Shown: piece after piece, positions 10,802 to 23,423 of the stretch | Position numbering within the stretch: position 1 is the stretch's first letter | Layout: each line of letters starts with the position of its first letter | NCBI GenBank assembly: GCA_036250225.1 | Contig: JAPZLL010000006.1 | Location: forward strand, 1,426,001-1,490,000 | DNA length: 64,000 nucleotides | Source of the DNA: Cercophora sp. LCS_1 | Taxonomy: Eukaryota > Ascomycota > Sordariomycetes > Sordariales > Lasiosphaeriaceae | Direction of reading: 5' to 3' | Program-made: the position numbers and the translations under genes | Notes under the pieces: generated by a model | The model's database searches: none | The model's input: only the letters and a program-made list of their open reading frames with translations | Told to the model about the DNA's origin: nothing

Positions 10802-13364
10802 CGGAGGGATCTTGGGGCTGTAAATAGGCCGCTAACGATGCGGCCAGGGCAGTTACACTTTTTGGCAGTTGTTATCTATAGGCCAATCAGTTTATCGGAG
10901 TCCACTGGGGTCATGCGTTGCACAGAAAATTCCGTGTTGATCGCAACTCATAGGGCCCAGCAAGCGGTGCAGCCGTCAGAGTTCAGAGTTAAAACCGATC
11001 ATGAAGCCAAAGCATCCATTCACTTCACGGAGGGATACGGTGAGTTAAAGGGGTGAATTAAAAGCGGGAGCCATACTCTGCGTTGGACCCACGAGGCAAG
11101 TTTGGCCACAGTGGAATTTCTGGACAGGACCGAATATTCTGTGCGCGGGACGGAGAGCTGGGATCAGCCTGCAAGTGAATGCAACAGCATGCACGCGCTG
11201 CTCCAGCGTAACAAGTGCCTTTGGGCGAACGGGGCCGAAGTGCGCGATCCACGGGGGTGACGTAACTTGTTTGTGCAATGCAAAACCCTGAGCCCCATTG
11301 CCGCAACACAACGACCTCAGCCAAGCATGCTGAAGGTTGGCGATGCCAAGGGCTGTAGAAATGAAGATCTGTTCTAAGCAAAGTGCCCAGGGTAGCACTT
11401 GAGGCACTTGGTCGACACACGGCAGAGGATGCGGTTGGCTTGCTGTCGGGCTTGGTCTTTCTTCCTCCAAGACACTTCTTGGCGATGGACCGCTGCCCCC
11501 ACGAGAAGAAGATGGCTGTGGGCGGCGGATTCTCGCTTGCGCTGCTCAGTGTCAGCTTGGCGGTGCAACAGGAAGGTAGGACGCCGATGCTGAAAGGGTT
11601 GAGAGTTGTTTGCTCCGGGGTGCATTTGAGATGAGGGGAGTTCGAGGTTAATAAGGGGTAACAGCACGTCAGCAAGAGCCAGGGCTCTCTCGCAGTTGTG
11701 TCTGATAAGAAACAGTCAATGGCATCGAGAAGATTCCCACGTTTCTCTTTGAGGCGTTTCCTGTCCTATCATGGCTGAGAGCAGCCATCCACAAGCTATC
11801 CCGCTGCTGCAGCTTTCGGGGCCGAAAGAAGCGAACATCAAAGAAGTCAGGAACAGCGGACGCCTTCTTTCATCATTGTCGTTGGGGAATGAGTCAAGGG
11901 GGGGTTGCGAACATCGGCCGCTACCCATGCCAGGCCTCCCCTGTCCTCCCCCAAGCGCGGCCATCGCTTCTTTGGCGGGGCTAACTCCGTCCTTGATATT
12001 GTTCATCGGTTTCCGGACACTTTCCTACTGTGGTAGCACTTTCCTGCAGCATCGCCGTCCTTTCCAAGGCTCAAGTCTGACAAGGCGCTGTCCATCTCGG
12101 GGCACAACATTCGGAGCCCTGCGAGCCAGCATCGAGAAATGTCAGGTAGCTCCGAGAATCGGAGCTCCGATTGTCAGGATGGTCCGGAGGCGTTTGACCG
12201 GAGCGCATGGGGCGCGCAGCAAGGGGCCCCGAGATGAGCGACCGAGCGGCCTGAGTCTCTTCGTCAGCGCCGACGATCAACAACTGTCGGCATGTTGGGA
12301 TGGTCATAAGCTCTGTAGAAACTATGGCCTTGGCAAGTGCGGCCAAGAGAGCTTAAGTATGGGAAATTGAAGGCCCATCCAGGCACTTCCATGTTTAAAC
12401 CCGTGGTTGTATTGCTTAACCAGGCTGATGATCTTGAGGCCATCTTTTACTCTTGCTACATATCACGCCGAGAGCTTTATTGGTCAGGCAATCAACACGC
12501 ATCCTGGTGCTCTGCCGTCCCCCGTTTCCCCAACCGCCAAGCCGCGGGGGTCCCTGCCTGCCAGATCTCTGCCATCTCAATATCGCCGTTCGCCTTGAGC
12601 CTGCGATTGCCGATCCCACACTGGACGACAGGAAACAACGAACATGAGACTGTGGACGGATTGAACCGAGCGCGTGAATTCAAGGCAATCTAAGAGCCCG
12701 CGCGGCCAAGGCCGGAATCTGGGGTGCAGCTGCCACTGGCACATCGGACGACACGCAATCTGGGCTTACGAAATATGGTCCCAATGGCCCGTACGCAGTG
12801 TGACCGGTGCCCGCTGGGATGCAAGACAAGACGAGATGCGCCACGACGCCTGAGGTGTCTGAGGCTTCAAGGCCGACGACGATGATATCGCAGGGTCTTG
12901 AAGGGTCCTGATGCCCCGCACTTTCCACGATAAGATAACGTCAAAGATGGGGAGCGAATGGCAGATCAGAGTGGCGCCTGCTGCCCAAGCTGCTGGAACA
13001 GTGGTGGGGCTCGTTGTTTTTTTCGCATCCAAATCGACACACTGCGAAGCGCAAGCTTTGCGGGTCTCAACTTTTCTTGCCTTTGGATGCTGCGCAATAC
13101 TTGTTCTTTCCCAGTCATCCGAACTGGAGGGGCACTCGCAATGGTTTGCCAATGCCCAAAGATTCATCGGTGCTAGTTCCCCTTTTAATTTTTCAGCTTT
13201 CATAGTCTTCGTCCCTCTCTGGATTGCGACCTTGCCGCCCCTCCGCCACGCCTGATCGTGCAACATCAGTCGAACGACTTCGGTTTCGTGGGCTGTTGCG
13301 TCCAGAAAACTACTTCGCCCGTCTCAACCCGCCTCGCGATCGGCCCACTTCAAACGCACCCAAA
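10802..13364. other. 2.6 kb divergent intergenic region
   Basis: Shared upstream region of the PFK-2 gene (-) and TAD3 (+). ORFs of up to 205 codons occur on both strands (11058-11675 minus, 11771-12370 plus), but none has recognisable domains or flanking exons. A long 5' leader for either gene is possible. No RNA gene or repeat is recognised. Confidence 0.45.
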
Positions 13365-14656
13365 ATGCCCAACGAGGCCGCGTCGTCCATCACTGCCGTC
13401 CTCGCTGCCCAGGATCACATCGTCCAGGACCTCGTCCGAGGTGAGCTCGAGCATGGCGTGCTCATACCGCTAAAGACCACTCTTGAGCTTCGAGATGATC
13501 ATGTTACTGGCCGAGTCCTCATCACCCGGGCGCCCGTGAAGGCAGCTAATCCCGCCATCAGGTGTGTGTTGCCATCGTTGGCGCAGGTCCTTGCTAACTC
13601 CCTAGCTTGCTGCGCAATCTTCTACCTGAGGAAATCGTTAAGGGCGTTCCTCATCTACGAAGATGTGCCAAGCCGTGCGACCTTCCTGCCCATCTCAAGA
13701 CGCAGTTCATGAACGAGTCCCCCCAGAGCCGACAGATTCACACGGGCAAGTCGAATTGGATCTATATCATCATGGGTCCCGAGCCCATGTTGAATCGTGA
13801 CGAGTTGGTCAAGGCGCTTTCTACCGTCGAAGGCTTGGAGGAGGAAATCTTCATTCGAAGTGTGCCGGTGCCCATGGTTGCCCCCACCTCCCAAGTGCAG
13901 GCAGCCATGTGGTCCCAACACTTCTGGCCGACGGTCTACCGGAAGAACAACCCTCTTGGCCCGCACCCGTCCATGGTATCCCGAAGCACTGACGAGATTG
14001 CTGGAGATGCAGCAATCTGGATGACTCTGGCCCACCAAGTGGCCAACGAGACCCATGCTCGAGGCTATGGGGAATCCATGGGTGCTTGTATCATTCAACG
14101 AGAGGAAGGGAAAGCCACGATCGTGGCACTGGCCGGGGATGCACGCTGGTGCGAACATGGAAAGACGGGATGCACCGGCAACCCTATGGCCCACTCGGTC
14201 CTTCGGGCCATCAGCATGGTTGCCCAAAAACTTGTTCGCGCTGAAGACCGCAAGACCGAGACACACATGGAACCGATACTCGAATTTGAGGCATTCCAGG
14301 ATAGACCGCTGCTCGAAGATGAAAAGAAGGTATTCGATCTGGACCATCCCTGTCCCGATGGCTATCTCTGCCACGGGCTCGAGATGTACCTCACGCACGA
14401 GCCTTGCGTTATGTGCTCAATGGCAATTCTTCATTCACGCATGGGCAAAGTCGTCTTTCGTCATCGTATGCCGTTGACGGGCGGGCTCAGTTCCGAAGAC
14501 CGTGGTAGCGATCATCCGTCCCTCAATGGCGCCGATGGCGGCCGAGGGCTCGGGCTGTTCTGGCGTCGCGAACTGAACTGGAGCCTGGTGGCGTGGGAGT
14601 GGGAGTCGAGCGGTTCTATCCGACCTCTTCCGGTCGACATGACCATACATGCCTGA
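13365..14656 (+). CDS. TAD3: tRNA-specific adenosine-34 deaminase subunit Tad3 (ADAT3)
   Basis: Two exons, 13365-13561 and 13606-14656, split by a 44-nt intron inside an AGC codon; 415 aa. The C-terminal cytidine/deoxycytidylate-deaminase fold is clear. The zinc site shows NPMAHSVLRAI (His plus Ser-Val, where the active partner Tad2 has His-Ala-Glu) and HEPCVMCSMA (the two zinc cysteines). The domain closes with GLFWRRELNWSLVAWEWE, typical of this family. Lack of the catalytic Glu marks it as the structural subunit that pairs with Tad2 to convert wobble adenosine to inosine in nuclear or cytosolic tRNAs. The N-terminal ~170 residues (LELRDDHVTGRVLITRAPVK, IRSVPVPMVAPTS) fit the substrate-binding part. 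The ATG at 13365 follows an A-rich leader (caccaaaATG). Length is normal for fungi. Confidence 0.92.
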
Positions 14657-15929
14657 TGCCATGAACAGGAGATGTCAACGCGTTTACATGTCTTTGGGTT
14701 GCGAGGCTAAAGCCGGAGGAATTAGGTAATCCTCTTGTCAACTTGGCGTTATTGAACAGCATTTTGAGCACGGAGACGGAATGGTTCGGCGTTAGATATG
14801 CCACCCAGCCCGTCAAGAGCCAGAATATGGTCTTCACGTGCGATAAATACAGTGGCGGAGCATTGGAGGTAGTTGGCGTATCGGAGTTTCTATGGCTTGG
14901 GCCATTATGTACACGCGTTCTATGGTAGACAACGCATGACCCTGGTAACGGACTATGGTGGGATGGGTGCAATAAAAGATCAAAGCATTTACAGCGACTG
15001 GGATTCCAGTACCTAACCTAGCTCTTAGTGACTGTGACAATGGTGGACTGAAACATGGAGCTAGGCTTCGCATGCCATGTGACGGGGTAGCCTGGAATCC
15101 AGGATGAGGCCCGTTGACTTTGCTGTCACACGCTTGCGAACCGCTCGTACAAACAGACTTTCGGCCGTACTCAGAGGCTGCCACGATGCGGCATATTGGG
15201 CTATCACGCGCAACGCCACGTTTGGCCTCCCTGTGCGTCACCTCGCATGACTATGTTTTGAGTTTGAGGTTGCCGACGAAATCTAGAACCGGAACCAGCA
15301 GCGTTCCGTGGTGTCTGGGACATTTGAGTGTCTCTTTTCAGATGTCACTGATGAGGGGGGACAATGCTGACGGCAAGAGGCGGCGTGACTGAGCCGCTCA
15401 TCTGGCAATTGATAGGTTGCAGCCGCGGCAGACTCGCTTTGAATCGGCTGCTTCCTTGGATCTTTCTCAGCTACGTTTGGGTACTTCCTAACCATCATTA
15501 CGGAAATCTACCAATATATCGATCTAAAGTGCTGATCTCTAGGGCATTCTCGGTTACACCCGACGTGTTCTTGTACACTTGACAGTACCGTGAAACAACC
15601 GCAGCTATTGTTTGGGTTGTATCTATCTATCACTGGATTGCAATCGCCGCGGTTCCCCGTAACGAGGCGACGGTCGAACCTGCCTTGAACAACGCTGCGC
15701 ACGTCTACTGACTAGTAACCACCGCTTCTAGACGTCATCGCAACTTGTGTGGGATATCGCGCACATCTCTCTCTCCCTCAAAAAAAAAACCGGCGTCAAA
15801 GTGGCGGTCTGCTCCATATGCTCTGGGGTCACTAAAGCTACGACTCCCCATGGTTCAATAACACTTGCTTCATACTCCTCACTCTCAATTGGCAACCACG
15901 ACGTCGGTTGAAGGCAGCCAGCCACCACA
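14657..15929. other. Intergenic, nothing recognised
   Basis: The 1.27 kb between TAD3 and the antiporter gene, both plus strand. It contains a short A-run (about 15781-15789) and the promoter of the downstream gene. No supported coding frame. Confidence 0.5.
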
Positions 15930-17874
15930 ATGCCAACCTTGGCCATTACCAACTTTAACATTGTCCTAGCTGTCCTCGGCGGCTGGATATCCCTCTTTGG
16001 GCTTGTCTCCTACCTGCTCAAAGAAAATTATTACCTCTCCGAGGCGTGTATGTTGACGTTACCCTTTTTATTTTCTTTCTCCACCAAAAGCCTAGGCGAA
16101 AAACGCCAGCGCTGCAGATCAACTCGGCACATGTCAAAAAGCTTACACTTACACACAACTCGGTAGTGATATCCCTATTGGCCGGCGTCGCTGTCTCGCC
16201 TCCTGCAGCCAACTTGATCAGACCTCTCGAGTACACGGGCGGGTCGGCCGAGAATGTTGACGTCGTCACGCTCTCCTTTTCGAGGCTCGTCCTCGGCGTC
16301 CAGCTCGTGCTCGCCGGCGTTCAGTTGCCTAGCAGGTACCTCCGCAAGGAATGGCGGCCGCTGGCGATCCTGCTCGGGCCTATCATGGTCTCCATGTGGC
16401 TGGCTACCAGTCTGCTCGTGTGGGGTCTCGTGCCGGGCACCGGATTCCTGCATGCGCTCGCTATAGGAGCTTGTGTTACGCCTACCGATCCTATCTTGTC
16501 GAATGTGATTGTCAAGGGCAAGTTTGCTGATCATAACGTCCCCAAGGAGTTGCAGAGGATCATCATTGCGGAGTCGGGCGCCAATGATGGGCTTGGATAC
16601 CCGTTCTTGTTCTTTGCTTTGTATCTGATCAAATATGTTGGCGGTGGCTATCAGAGCGCGGCTGGCGGTGCGGGAAGGGCCATGGCCTTGTGGTTCGGCG
16701 AGACGTGGGGCTATACCATCTTGCTCAGCGTGGTGTATGGGGCAGTCGTGGGGTGGGTTGCAAAGGAGCTTTTGCATTGGGCTGAGGAGAGGAAGTTTGT
16801 TGACCGCGAGAGCTTTCTCGTCTTTGCCATTTCCCTCGCGCTTTTCATCACCGGGACGTGCGGTATGTGGTGCTGGCTCTGAAGACAAGGGGAACCTGAA
16901 GGAACTGACTGGCTCCTCAGGGATGATCGGCAGCGATGATGTGCTTGCCTGCTTTATTGCCGGTAACGTCTTCACCTGGGATGACTGGTGAGCACATGGC
17001 GCGTTTGTGTTAAGTTTGAGGCTGGCTGACTGGCGTTGAGGTTTCGGCTGGAGACCCTCGACGACTCTTTGCAGCCGACCATTGACATGCTGCTGAATGT
17101 TTCTATCTTCATGTGGTACGATACGTGTCGCGCAGTTTGCTTGGGTGACACACAGCTAACCGGTATTGTGACAGGTACGGCATCGTATGCCCCTGGTCGA
17201 GCTTTGCCCACAACGACGTCATTCCCCTCTACCGACTTGCACCCCTTGGAATCCTCGTCTTGCTGTTTCGACGCTTGCCGTGGGCGTTCTCCATCCATAA
17301 ACTCATACCCCAGATCGAGGAGGTTCATCAGGCTATCTTTGTGGGCTTTTTTGGGCCTATTGGCGTTTCAGCCATTTTTTACCTCTACATTGCCGTGGAG
17401 TTTGTCCACACGTTGGATGTGGATGGACAACCGCGGGCTGATGTACAAAACCTGGCCGAAACCATCCGCGTTGTCGTCTGGTTCCTTGCTATTTGCAGCA
17501 TCGTTGTGCATGGGCTGAGCATCCCGCTGGGCAAGCTCGGGTTCTACCTTCCCCGGACTATTTCCGGCGGCGTCACAACAGCGTCCGCTGGTGACCAGGA
17601 TTCCACAGTTCCGCTTCGTATTGGCAACAGAGTAAGCTCGCTGATCACGCATCGGATTCCGTTCCGGTGGAATACCGAAAGCTCTCCCGCGGAGCCTGTC
17701 CGACGGGATGTCTACAGGATCGGCGGGGCTGTTATTCCGGCACGGCGCGAGGAGGGGCACACTGCCGGGAAGGGGCCGATGCCGAACGGGCAGGCCGCGA
17801 TCGCTGACGAGGGGCTGACGATTGCTTTCCCTGACGAATTGCCGTCTAGAACAACGCCGTCGACGAGTAAATGA
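15930..17874 (+). CDS. Na+/H+ antiporter, NHA1-type (CPA1 family)
   Basis: Five exons: 15930-16047, 16167-16862, 16921-16987, 17041-17115, 17175-17874; 551 aa. The first exon encodes ITNFNIVLAVLGGWISLFGL (TM1). The 119-nt first intron splits the codon before ISLLAGVAVSPPAAN. Hallmarks of fungal Nha1 follow: LVLGVQLVLAGVQLPSRYL, GACVTPTDPILSNVIVKG, and IIAESGANDGLGYPFLFFAL with the acidic ND pair of the transport site. Later segments are GMIGSDDVLACFIAGNVFTWDDW and FRLETLDDSLQPTIDMLLN. About 12 hydrophobic segments are expected. The hydrophilic C-terminal tail (from ~residue 445) is much shorter than the ~500-residue tail of yeast Nha1. It should exchange cytosolic Na+/K+ for H+ at the plasma membrane. 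The exon chain is strongly constrained by frame. Confidence 0.9.
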
Positions 17875-19327
17875 ATAACACGACGCGACCGTTGCGCGAT
17901 ATGCTTGGCGTGCCATGCGAGGTGCCATTGGAGGTTGGATTCAGCCGAAACGAGGGGTGGGTGGTACGGGAGTCGCGATTGCGCAACAATAGATACCTTG
18001 TCTTCTCTCCGTCTTCTCCCGCCATGGTATCCTCGGTGAGCAAGTGGGTGGGGATTTTGGCGATTTGCCTCTGGCGAGGCGTGAGTGCCTGCATGGCAGA
18101 TAACGTCAATCGAGAGAGCCAGCGCAATTGCTTGCTCCCATTGGCGTGACGCAGAAGCACTGCTGCTGCAACATTCCTGAAAGAGTGACCCGTTTCCACA
18201 ATTTGGAGGTGTCATATCACGTCTAGTGCCCGTTGCGCCGTCAAGATGGCAAAAGGTCAATTGACTAAGGCGGCAGCTCTGTGATTCGATCGAGTGGCCG
18301 TTTTAAACTTTGACGACTGTCCGCCGGACCGAAAGAGGCCCGCAGTGGCTAGGAGAAGACATTCTTGTTTCGGTCCGAGAGAAAAAATAAGATGGAAGCT
18401 GTATCTGATCCGAGTTTGCGCTGAGTGCCCCGCGCATCCAAGTTCTCTCTATCCATCTCTGCTGGCGACGCGAGAGTAGCAGTCGAAATTTCGCCGAGCC
18501 TCACTTTCTCTTGGTGGTCCTCCGCCTTCCAGACCGGGGCTGGAGCCCAGCTGTTGTCCAATCGCAAGCCTCAAAAGGGGGGATCACCCACCTTTTCTTC
18601 AAGACGACGCACGCACCATCGTCCACCGACTCCACCGATGCTGCTAAACTGGTTTGACTGACAACTGACGAGCACTTTGAACTTCGTGACCCGCCAGCTG
18701 GGGCGACAGGCCTCTCGTCTCCAGCTTCAGTGTTCCTGGCCAACACCAGCAGGCAATCCTTTTCCACCAAGTAGGTTGCGCATCGTGTGTATCTATCGTT
18801 CTTGCCTGCTATATCGCTCCCTCGCCGGTGCTCACCAATTAGAAGCCGCCTTTCGTTCGTCTAACTTACCGCCTTTCGTCCTCGCAGCACACGACGCACG
18901 ACGCACCCACACCCACCAACCGAACGGCAGCACCCTTGTCATCCCAAGAACCCCCAACCGTCTGGCTCGCCATCCCGATCGCTGCGTTTTCAATTGGAGA
19001 CGGCCCGGCTTCCCTCCATCACCACCTCAGGATTTCCATCACCGGCGCACACCGAATTGTCGCCCGACGACCACACGGCTATAGCCCTTCTCGATCCAAG
19101 ACCCCGAGTCGCCCGAAGCCGGCTTCCGTGTGCGGTCTAGCCCGTCTGACTCCGATCCGACGCGAAGCGACAACGGCAAACCGCTTCTGAGGACACGCTG
19201 GGTGTTCGCTGGCAAGCTGTGTTCGCCAACAGGCGATTCTTAGCACGCGTTCCCCAAACAGGTGCCACCAAAGCACACAGCCCTGCCGAGTCCCACCGGC
19301 CACACGGCTCCGGCCGACCGCATCACC
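17875..19327. other. Intergenic and probable long 5' leader of the SPT23/MGA2-like gene
   Basis: The 1.45 kb between two plus-strand genes. The last ~600 nt are C-rich with repeated CACACC/CCACC patches and no clear TATA, which suggests a long leader for the gene starting at 19328. The frame stays open upstream to 19262 but only the 19328 ATG has a strong context. Confidence 0.45.
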
Positions 19328-22300
19328 ATGGCCGCCGACGACATGTTCGGCTCGGGCCAGTCGCTATCGCCATACGACGACTTCTCGCCACTCGCCGAGC
19401 CATTGACGGGTAACATCGAAGAGCAGGACGGCCTCAACTTTGGCGATTTTGTCACCGGCTTCGACGAGCCTTTTTCCGGCACACAGTTTGAAGAAACGAG
19501 CCCAAGTGGTGGTTCTCCAGACTCTTACTCAGACTCATCTTCTAAGCGCGCCAAGAGTGTATCGTCGACCAAGACAAGTTTTCCCGGCGACTCAATGAAC
19601 ACGGACGGGTTCGGGGTCAAGTCAGAATGGGCGGAAGATGCGTTCGCACAGAGTGCCTTGAACCCAATACCAAACGATGGGACAGTGAACCTCGCTGCGA
19701 TGGAGCGTACCGCAGTGCCGAACAATGTACTTTTGAATACGCTGAACACCAACATGTTCACTGCGGGAGCGCAAGTGCCAAAACAGACAGCAGTCCGGAA
19801 TGACCACCTCAACCCGGCCTCGTTCAAGTTTGGACAGGATGACACATTTATTGTGAGTGCTTCATGTTGCACCGGGATCATGATTCTAACCGGACAGGCG
19901 TTTCACCCACAGCAGTTCGACATAGGCGTAGCCGATCGGTCACGAGAAGTATCTCCCACGTCTGGCGGCATGAGCAACGGCTGTTCACCCCACACTGCGC
20001 AGCCCGTAGGCTTCTTTCATAGGCTTCCGAGCCTGCCACCCAACATCGGGTCAAACTGGCTCCCGCCACAGCAGATGGCGATGTTCCCTCAAAATAACTC
20101 TTTCATGAGGCAACCTCAATTCACAATCACATCTTCCACGGGACCACTACCTCCAAAGTCTCGGGTGGAAACGCAGATTAACATACGACTGGCGCTCACT
20201 CCGCTACCATCAGGAATCATGTCGCTTCACCTTCCCACCCACTCGATTGCGAAACCCAAACTGTTGGCGAAGCCGTCACCCCCAGAGCCAAAGCCGGAGA
20301 TGCTTGAGCTCCAGACGATTCTCGTGTGCTCGAGCGCTATGGATAAGCCAGAAGTGAAGACTAATGCACTAGACCGGGCCCGCAAGGCGGCAATACACGC
20401 ACAGCTCAGAAGGCTTGGCCGTCAGCCCGCTCAGGAACCCGAAACGGAACCCCAACCACAGGACGGGGGTAGCGTCATTATTTGCAGTGGTTGCAAAACT
20501 CGCGAGAAGAAGCGTGCTCAGCGCAAAAAGAACAAGAAGCAAGAGGAGGAGGAGGTTTGGGTCAAAAACGACGACAAGCGCGTCGTGGTGTTCAACACTC
20601 AGGAGGTGAAAGATTGGGTGGCGCCCCAGCCCAATGGTCCACCAGTCCCGGACTTCGGAGCCCACTATGTGGACGTCCCGATGCGGATCGCCTGTTACTG
20701 CCGTCACCACCAGGAGAAGACTGGCTTCCAGGTGATATTCACGCTGATGGACCACCAAGGCCACATTCTTGCTCAGGAGCTATCGCCCTCGATCATGATC
20801 ACCGATGACCACAAAACCCCATCACCTGCAGTGCCCGAGTCTCAGACCCTGACGCCACAGAGCCCTGCGGGAGCGTTCCGAGGTCCCCCCACTGATCTTC
20901 AGGGTCAAAGGCGGAGCACCTCGGCGGGCGTCATGGCCCCGGTGACCCCGATCAACAGCCAGATGCAGGATCCTTTCCCGACTCCCCGTCTGTCTAGGCC
21001 CGCCTCGCCATCGGCGGCGATGCCTAATGCCAAGAAGAGGAAGTCGAGCAACACACCCAAGATACCCAATGCTCTAGCCATGACACCGGTCGAGGCTCCC
21101 ATGCCTCATGGGCTGCACTTCGGCTTGTCGAATGGACACATAACGTCGGCAACATCTCCGCTGTCGCAAGCCCTTCCAAACTTTGGGGCCATGCCAGGGT
21201 ACCCGGCAGGCTTTAATACTACTCCGCCCATGGCACATCCCTCCTTCGGCAGTTCCCCTTCGCCGGCCGGCGATGAGGAGCAAATTCTCTCCAACGCTAA
21301 TGGGACACCGGTCATGGACAGCATGAATCCCCCGCCTGTGTTCTCAGCACCACCTTCGGGGCCAGCAAGTCGCGCGCCGAGTCCAGGCTTGAGCGGGCGA
21401 CTGATTGGAGAGCAAATAATGGGGACCTTCAATCAGCTCTATGCGCAACCGGCGTTGCAAGGCGCGCCGGTCATCTACAGGGTCATCCCACCGCAAGGGC
21501 CTAAATCCGGAGGTGTCGAGGTGTCTCTTTTTGGCGAAAACATTCCTCGTGGCGTCACCGTCATGTTCGGCGAAATGGAAAGCGTAGCGGTCACGCATTG
21601 GGGATTCACAGCGATAACGTGCATGCTGCCGCCATCATCCCACGCAGGCCCCGTGCTCGTCTCGCTCAAGCACGGAGGGCAACGGTGTTTCCAAAGCGAA
21701 CCAAAGTACTTCCAGTACATCGATAACGATGAGGAACAGCTGATGCGCAGGGCCCTACAGGTACTTACTTTCAAGTACAAGGGGCAACCGACAGATATCC
21801 GTGACCTGGCCAACAGTATTATTCATGGAAGCAGTCGAGACGGTGCGTTCGATTGGGGCGCGGGTGACGGTGGAGGAGAAGCCGGCGGCGGCGGGAAGAC
21901 GCGTTCGGAGGGGTCCGCGGCGAACCTTGAACTGCAACTGCTCAAGGTTCTGGAGCTTATCGACCTGGAGGAGAGTTCACGAAAGCCAAGATTCAACTTG
22001 AGAGAACAAGACGGGCAAACCATGATGCACCTTGCTTGCTCTCTTGGCCTGTCTCGCTTCGTTGCCGGACTCGTAGCGCGTGGAGCGAGCTTCGACATTC
22101 GCGACCGCGGTGGCTACACGCCTCTCCACTTCGCCGCCCTGAATGGGCATGGCGAGATTGTCCGGCGTCTCATTTCATCGGGCGCCGACCCGACGGTTAG
22201 GTCCCTCAAGGGGCTCACGGCCGCCGATATGGCGTCGTCAGACGACATTATCCAAACATTGCGGCGCATCGAGTGCCATACGAGGACCCGTAGCCGTGTG

Positions 22301-23423
22301 TCTGTTCACAGCGCAGCTAGCAGTGTCGCTAGCTTGAGTTCATTGTGGGAGCCTTCAAGCCAACCCGAACCAGCCGCAGGTGTCGATCCTCAACCGGATG
22401 AGGAGAGCCCAGAATATTCTTCACTTGAAGACTCAAAGGACGCGTCGGACGGCGAAGAACTTTGGCTTAAACAAAAGAGCCCGAGTGTCCGTGTCTTTGA
22501 TGCTCAGGATGCTCCACAGGAAACGGACATTCCAAAGACGACTACCTCACCGACGTTCAAGGATCAGTTCGCCGCCCAGCTGCAGCAACTCCAGCAGTCC
22601 ATGGTGTTGCATCTCCAAAACCTGCCCCAGTTCCGCCAGCTCCCTCAACTTCCACAGCTACCATACCTCTCGCAATTCCCCAACATGCCCCAACTGTCGC
22701 AGCTGCCATACTTGTCACAGCTGCCATACTTGTCACAGCTCCCGAACATGCCGCCACTACCGGAGTACCAAGCGGCAATGCTCCAACGGCTGGCAGCGAT
22801 GATGCCCGCTCGAGGCTTTAGGCCTGGATCAACCGGGAGCCAGGGCTCTGGAAAGGAAGTCGATTTGATGGGCAGCTCATCCCCACCACCCGCCTATGAC
22901 GAAATCTTCCCGCACAAGCAAGGCTCCGCGGCAGACACAAAACAAGAATCAGCAGCACGAGCGGCTCTTGAGGCAGAGGGCGATGCCAAGTGTGCCGCGC
23001 TCTTTGACACCCAGGCAGACGAGACGGAGAGCAGCCCCTCGGTCGAGACCACGGACGATGTCCAAGAGGACAGTGAGGGCGTCCCTACGCTCTTGCAGAT
23101 CGGGCGCAAGAATGCGATTACAAAAGAGCAGCAAGAGAAATTCCGGCGGGCACATGCCGCAAGGCTGAGAGACCTAAGCGGCGACAGAAATTTGTTCTTC
23201 ATCTGGGTAGGTTCTTTTTCTTTTAGTCCACTCCAGAATTGTTTACTAACCTCATCGACAGATACCCCTTCTCTTGCTCGTTTCTGCAGCAATGTTCTAC
23301 GGCACAATGCCCGGCATGTTCTCGGCTGCCACCGAGTATGTCACGTCGATGATCAACAGCGCCCAAGACGAGATGCAGCAACTCATACGATCGGGGCAAG
23401 GCAGGATAGTAGAGGAGCTTTGA
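19328..23423 (+). CDS. SPT23/MGA2-like ER-membrane-tethered transcription factor (IPT/TIG, ankyrin, TM)
   Basis: Probable exons 19328-19852, 19898-23206, 23262-23423; about 1331 aa. The ATG at 19328 has a strong context (atcaccATGGCC). Order: acidic Ser-rich N-terminus; a beta-rich region (INIRLALTPLPSG ... VIICSGCKTREKKRAQRKK ... VDVPMRIACYCRHHQEKTGF) as in Spt23/Mga2; Ser/Pro linker; IPT/TIG domain about residues 697-782; ankyrin repeats about 878-956 (DGQTMMHLACSLG, GGYTPLHFAALNGH); a Gln/Leu/Pro repeat linker; and a C-terminal transmembrane helix encoded by the last exon (LFFIWIPLLLLVSAAMFYG). In yeast these proteins are ER-bound precursors cut by the ubiquitin-proteasome to activate OLE1 in response to membrane saturation; the same job is inferred here. 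The first intron (45 nt) is divisible by three without stops, so it could also be read through. Confidence 0.9.
22620..22758 (+). repeat. Leu/Pro-rich hexapeptide repeats within the SPT23/MGA2-like CDS
   Basis: About 139 nt of imperfect 18-nt units encode variants of QLPYLS (for example SQLPYLSQLPYLSQLPNMP). Two adjacent units around 22705-22740 are nearly identical in DNA, so this array probably varies in length. It lies in the linker between the ankyrin repeats and the membrane anchor. Confidence 0.75.

Noticed and set aside
11058..11675. 205-codon minus-strand frame between PFK-2 and TAD3
   Set aside because: No domain, no signal peptide, no conserved-looking block; typical chance frame.
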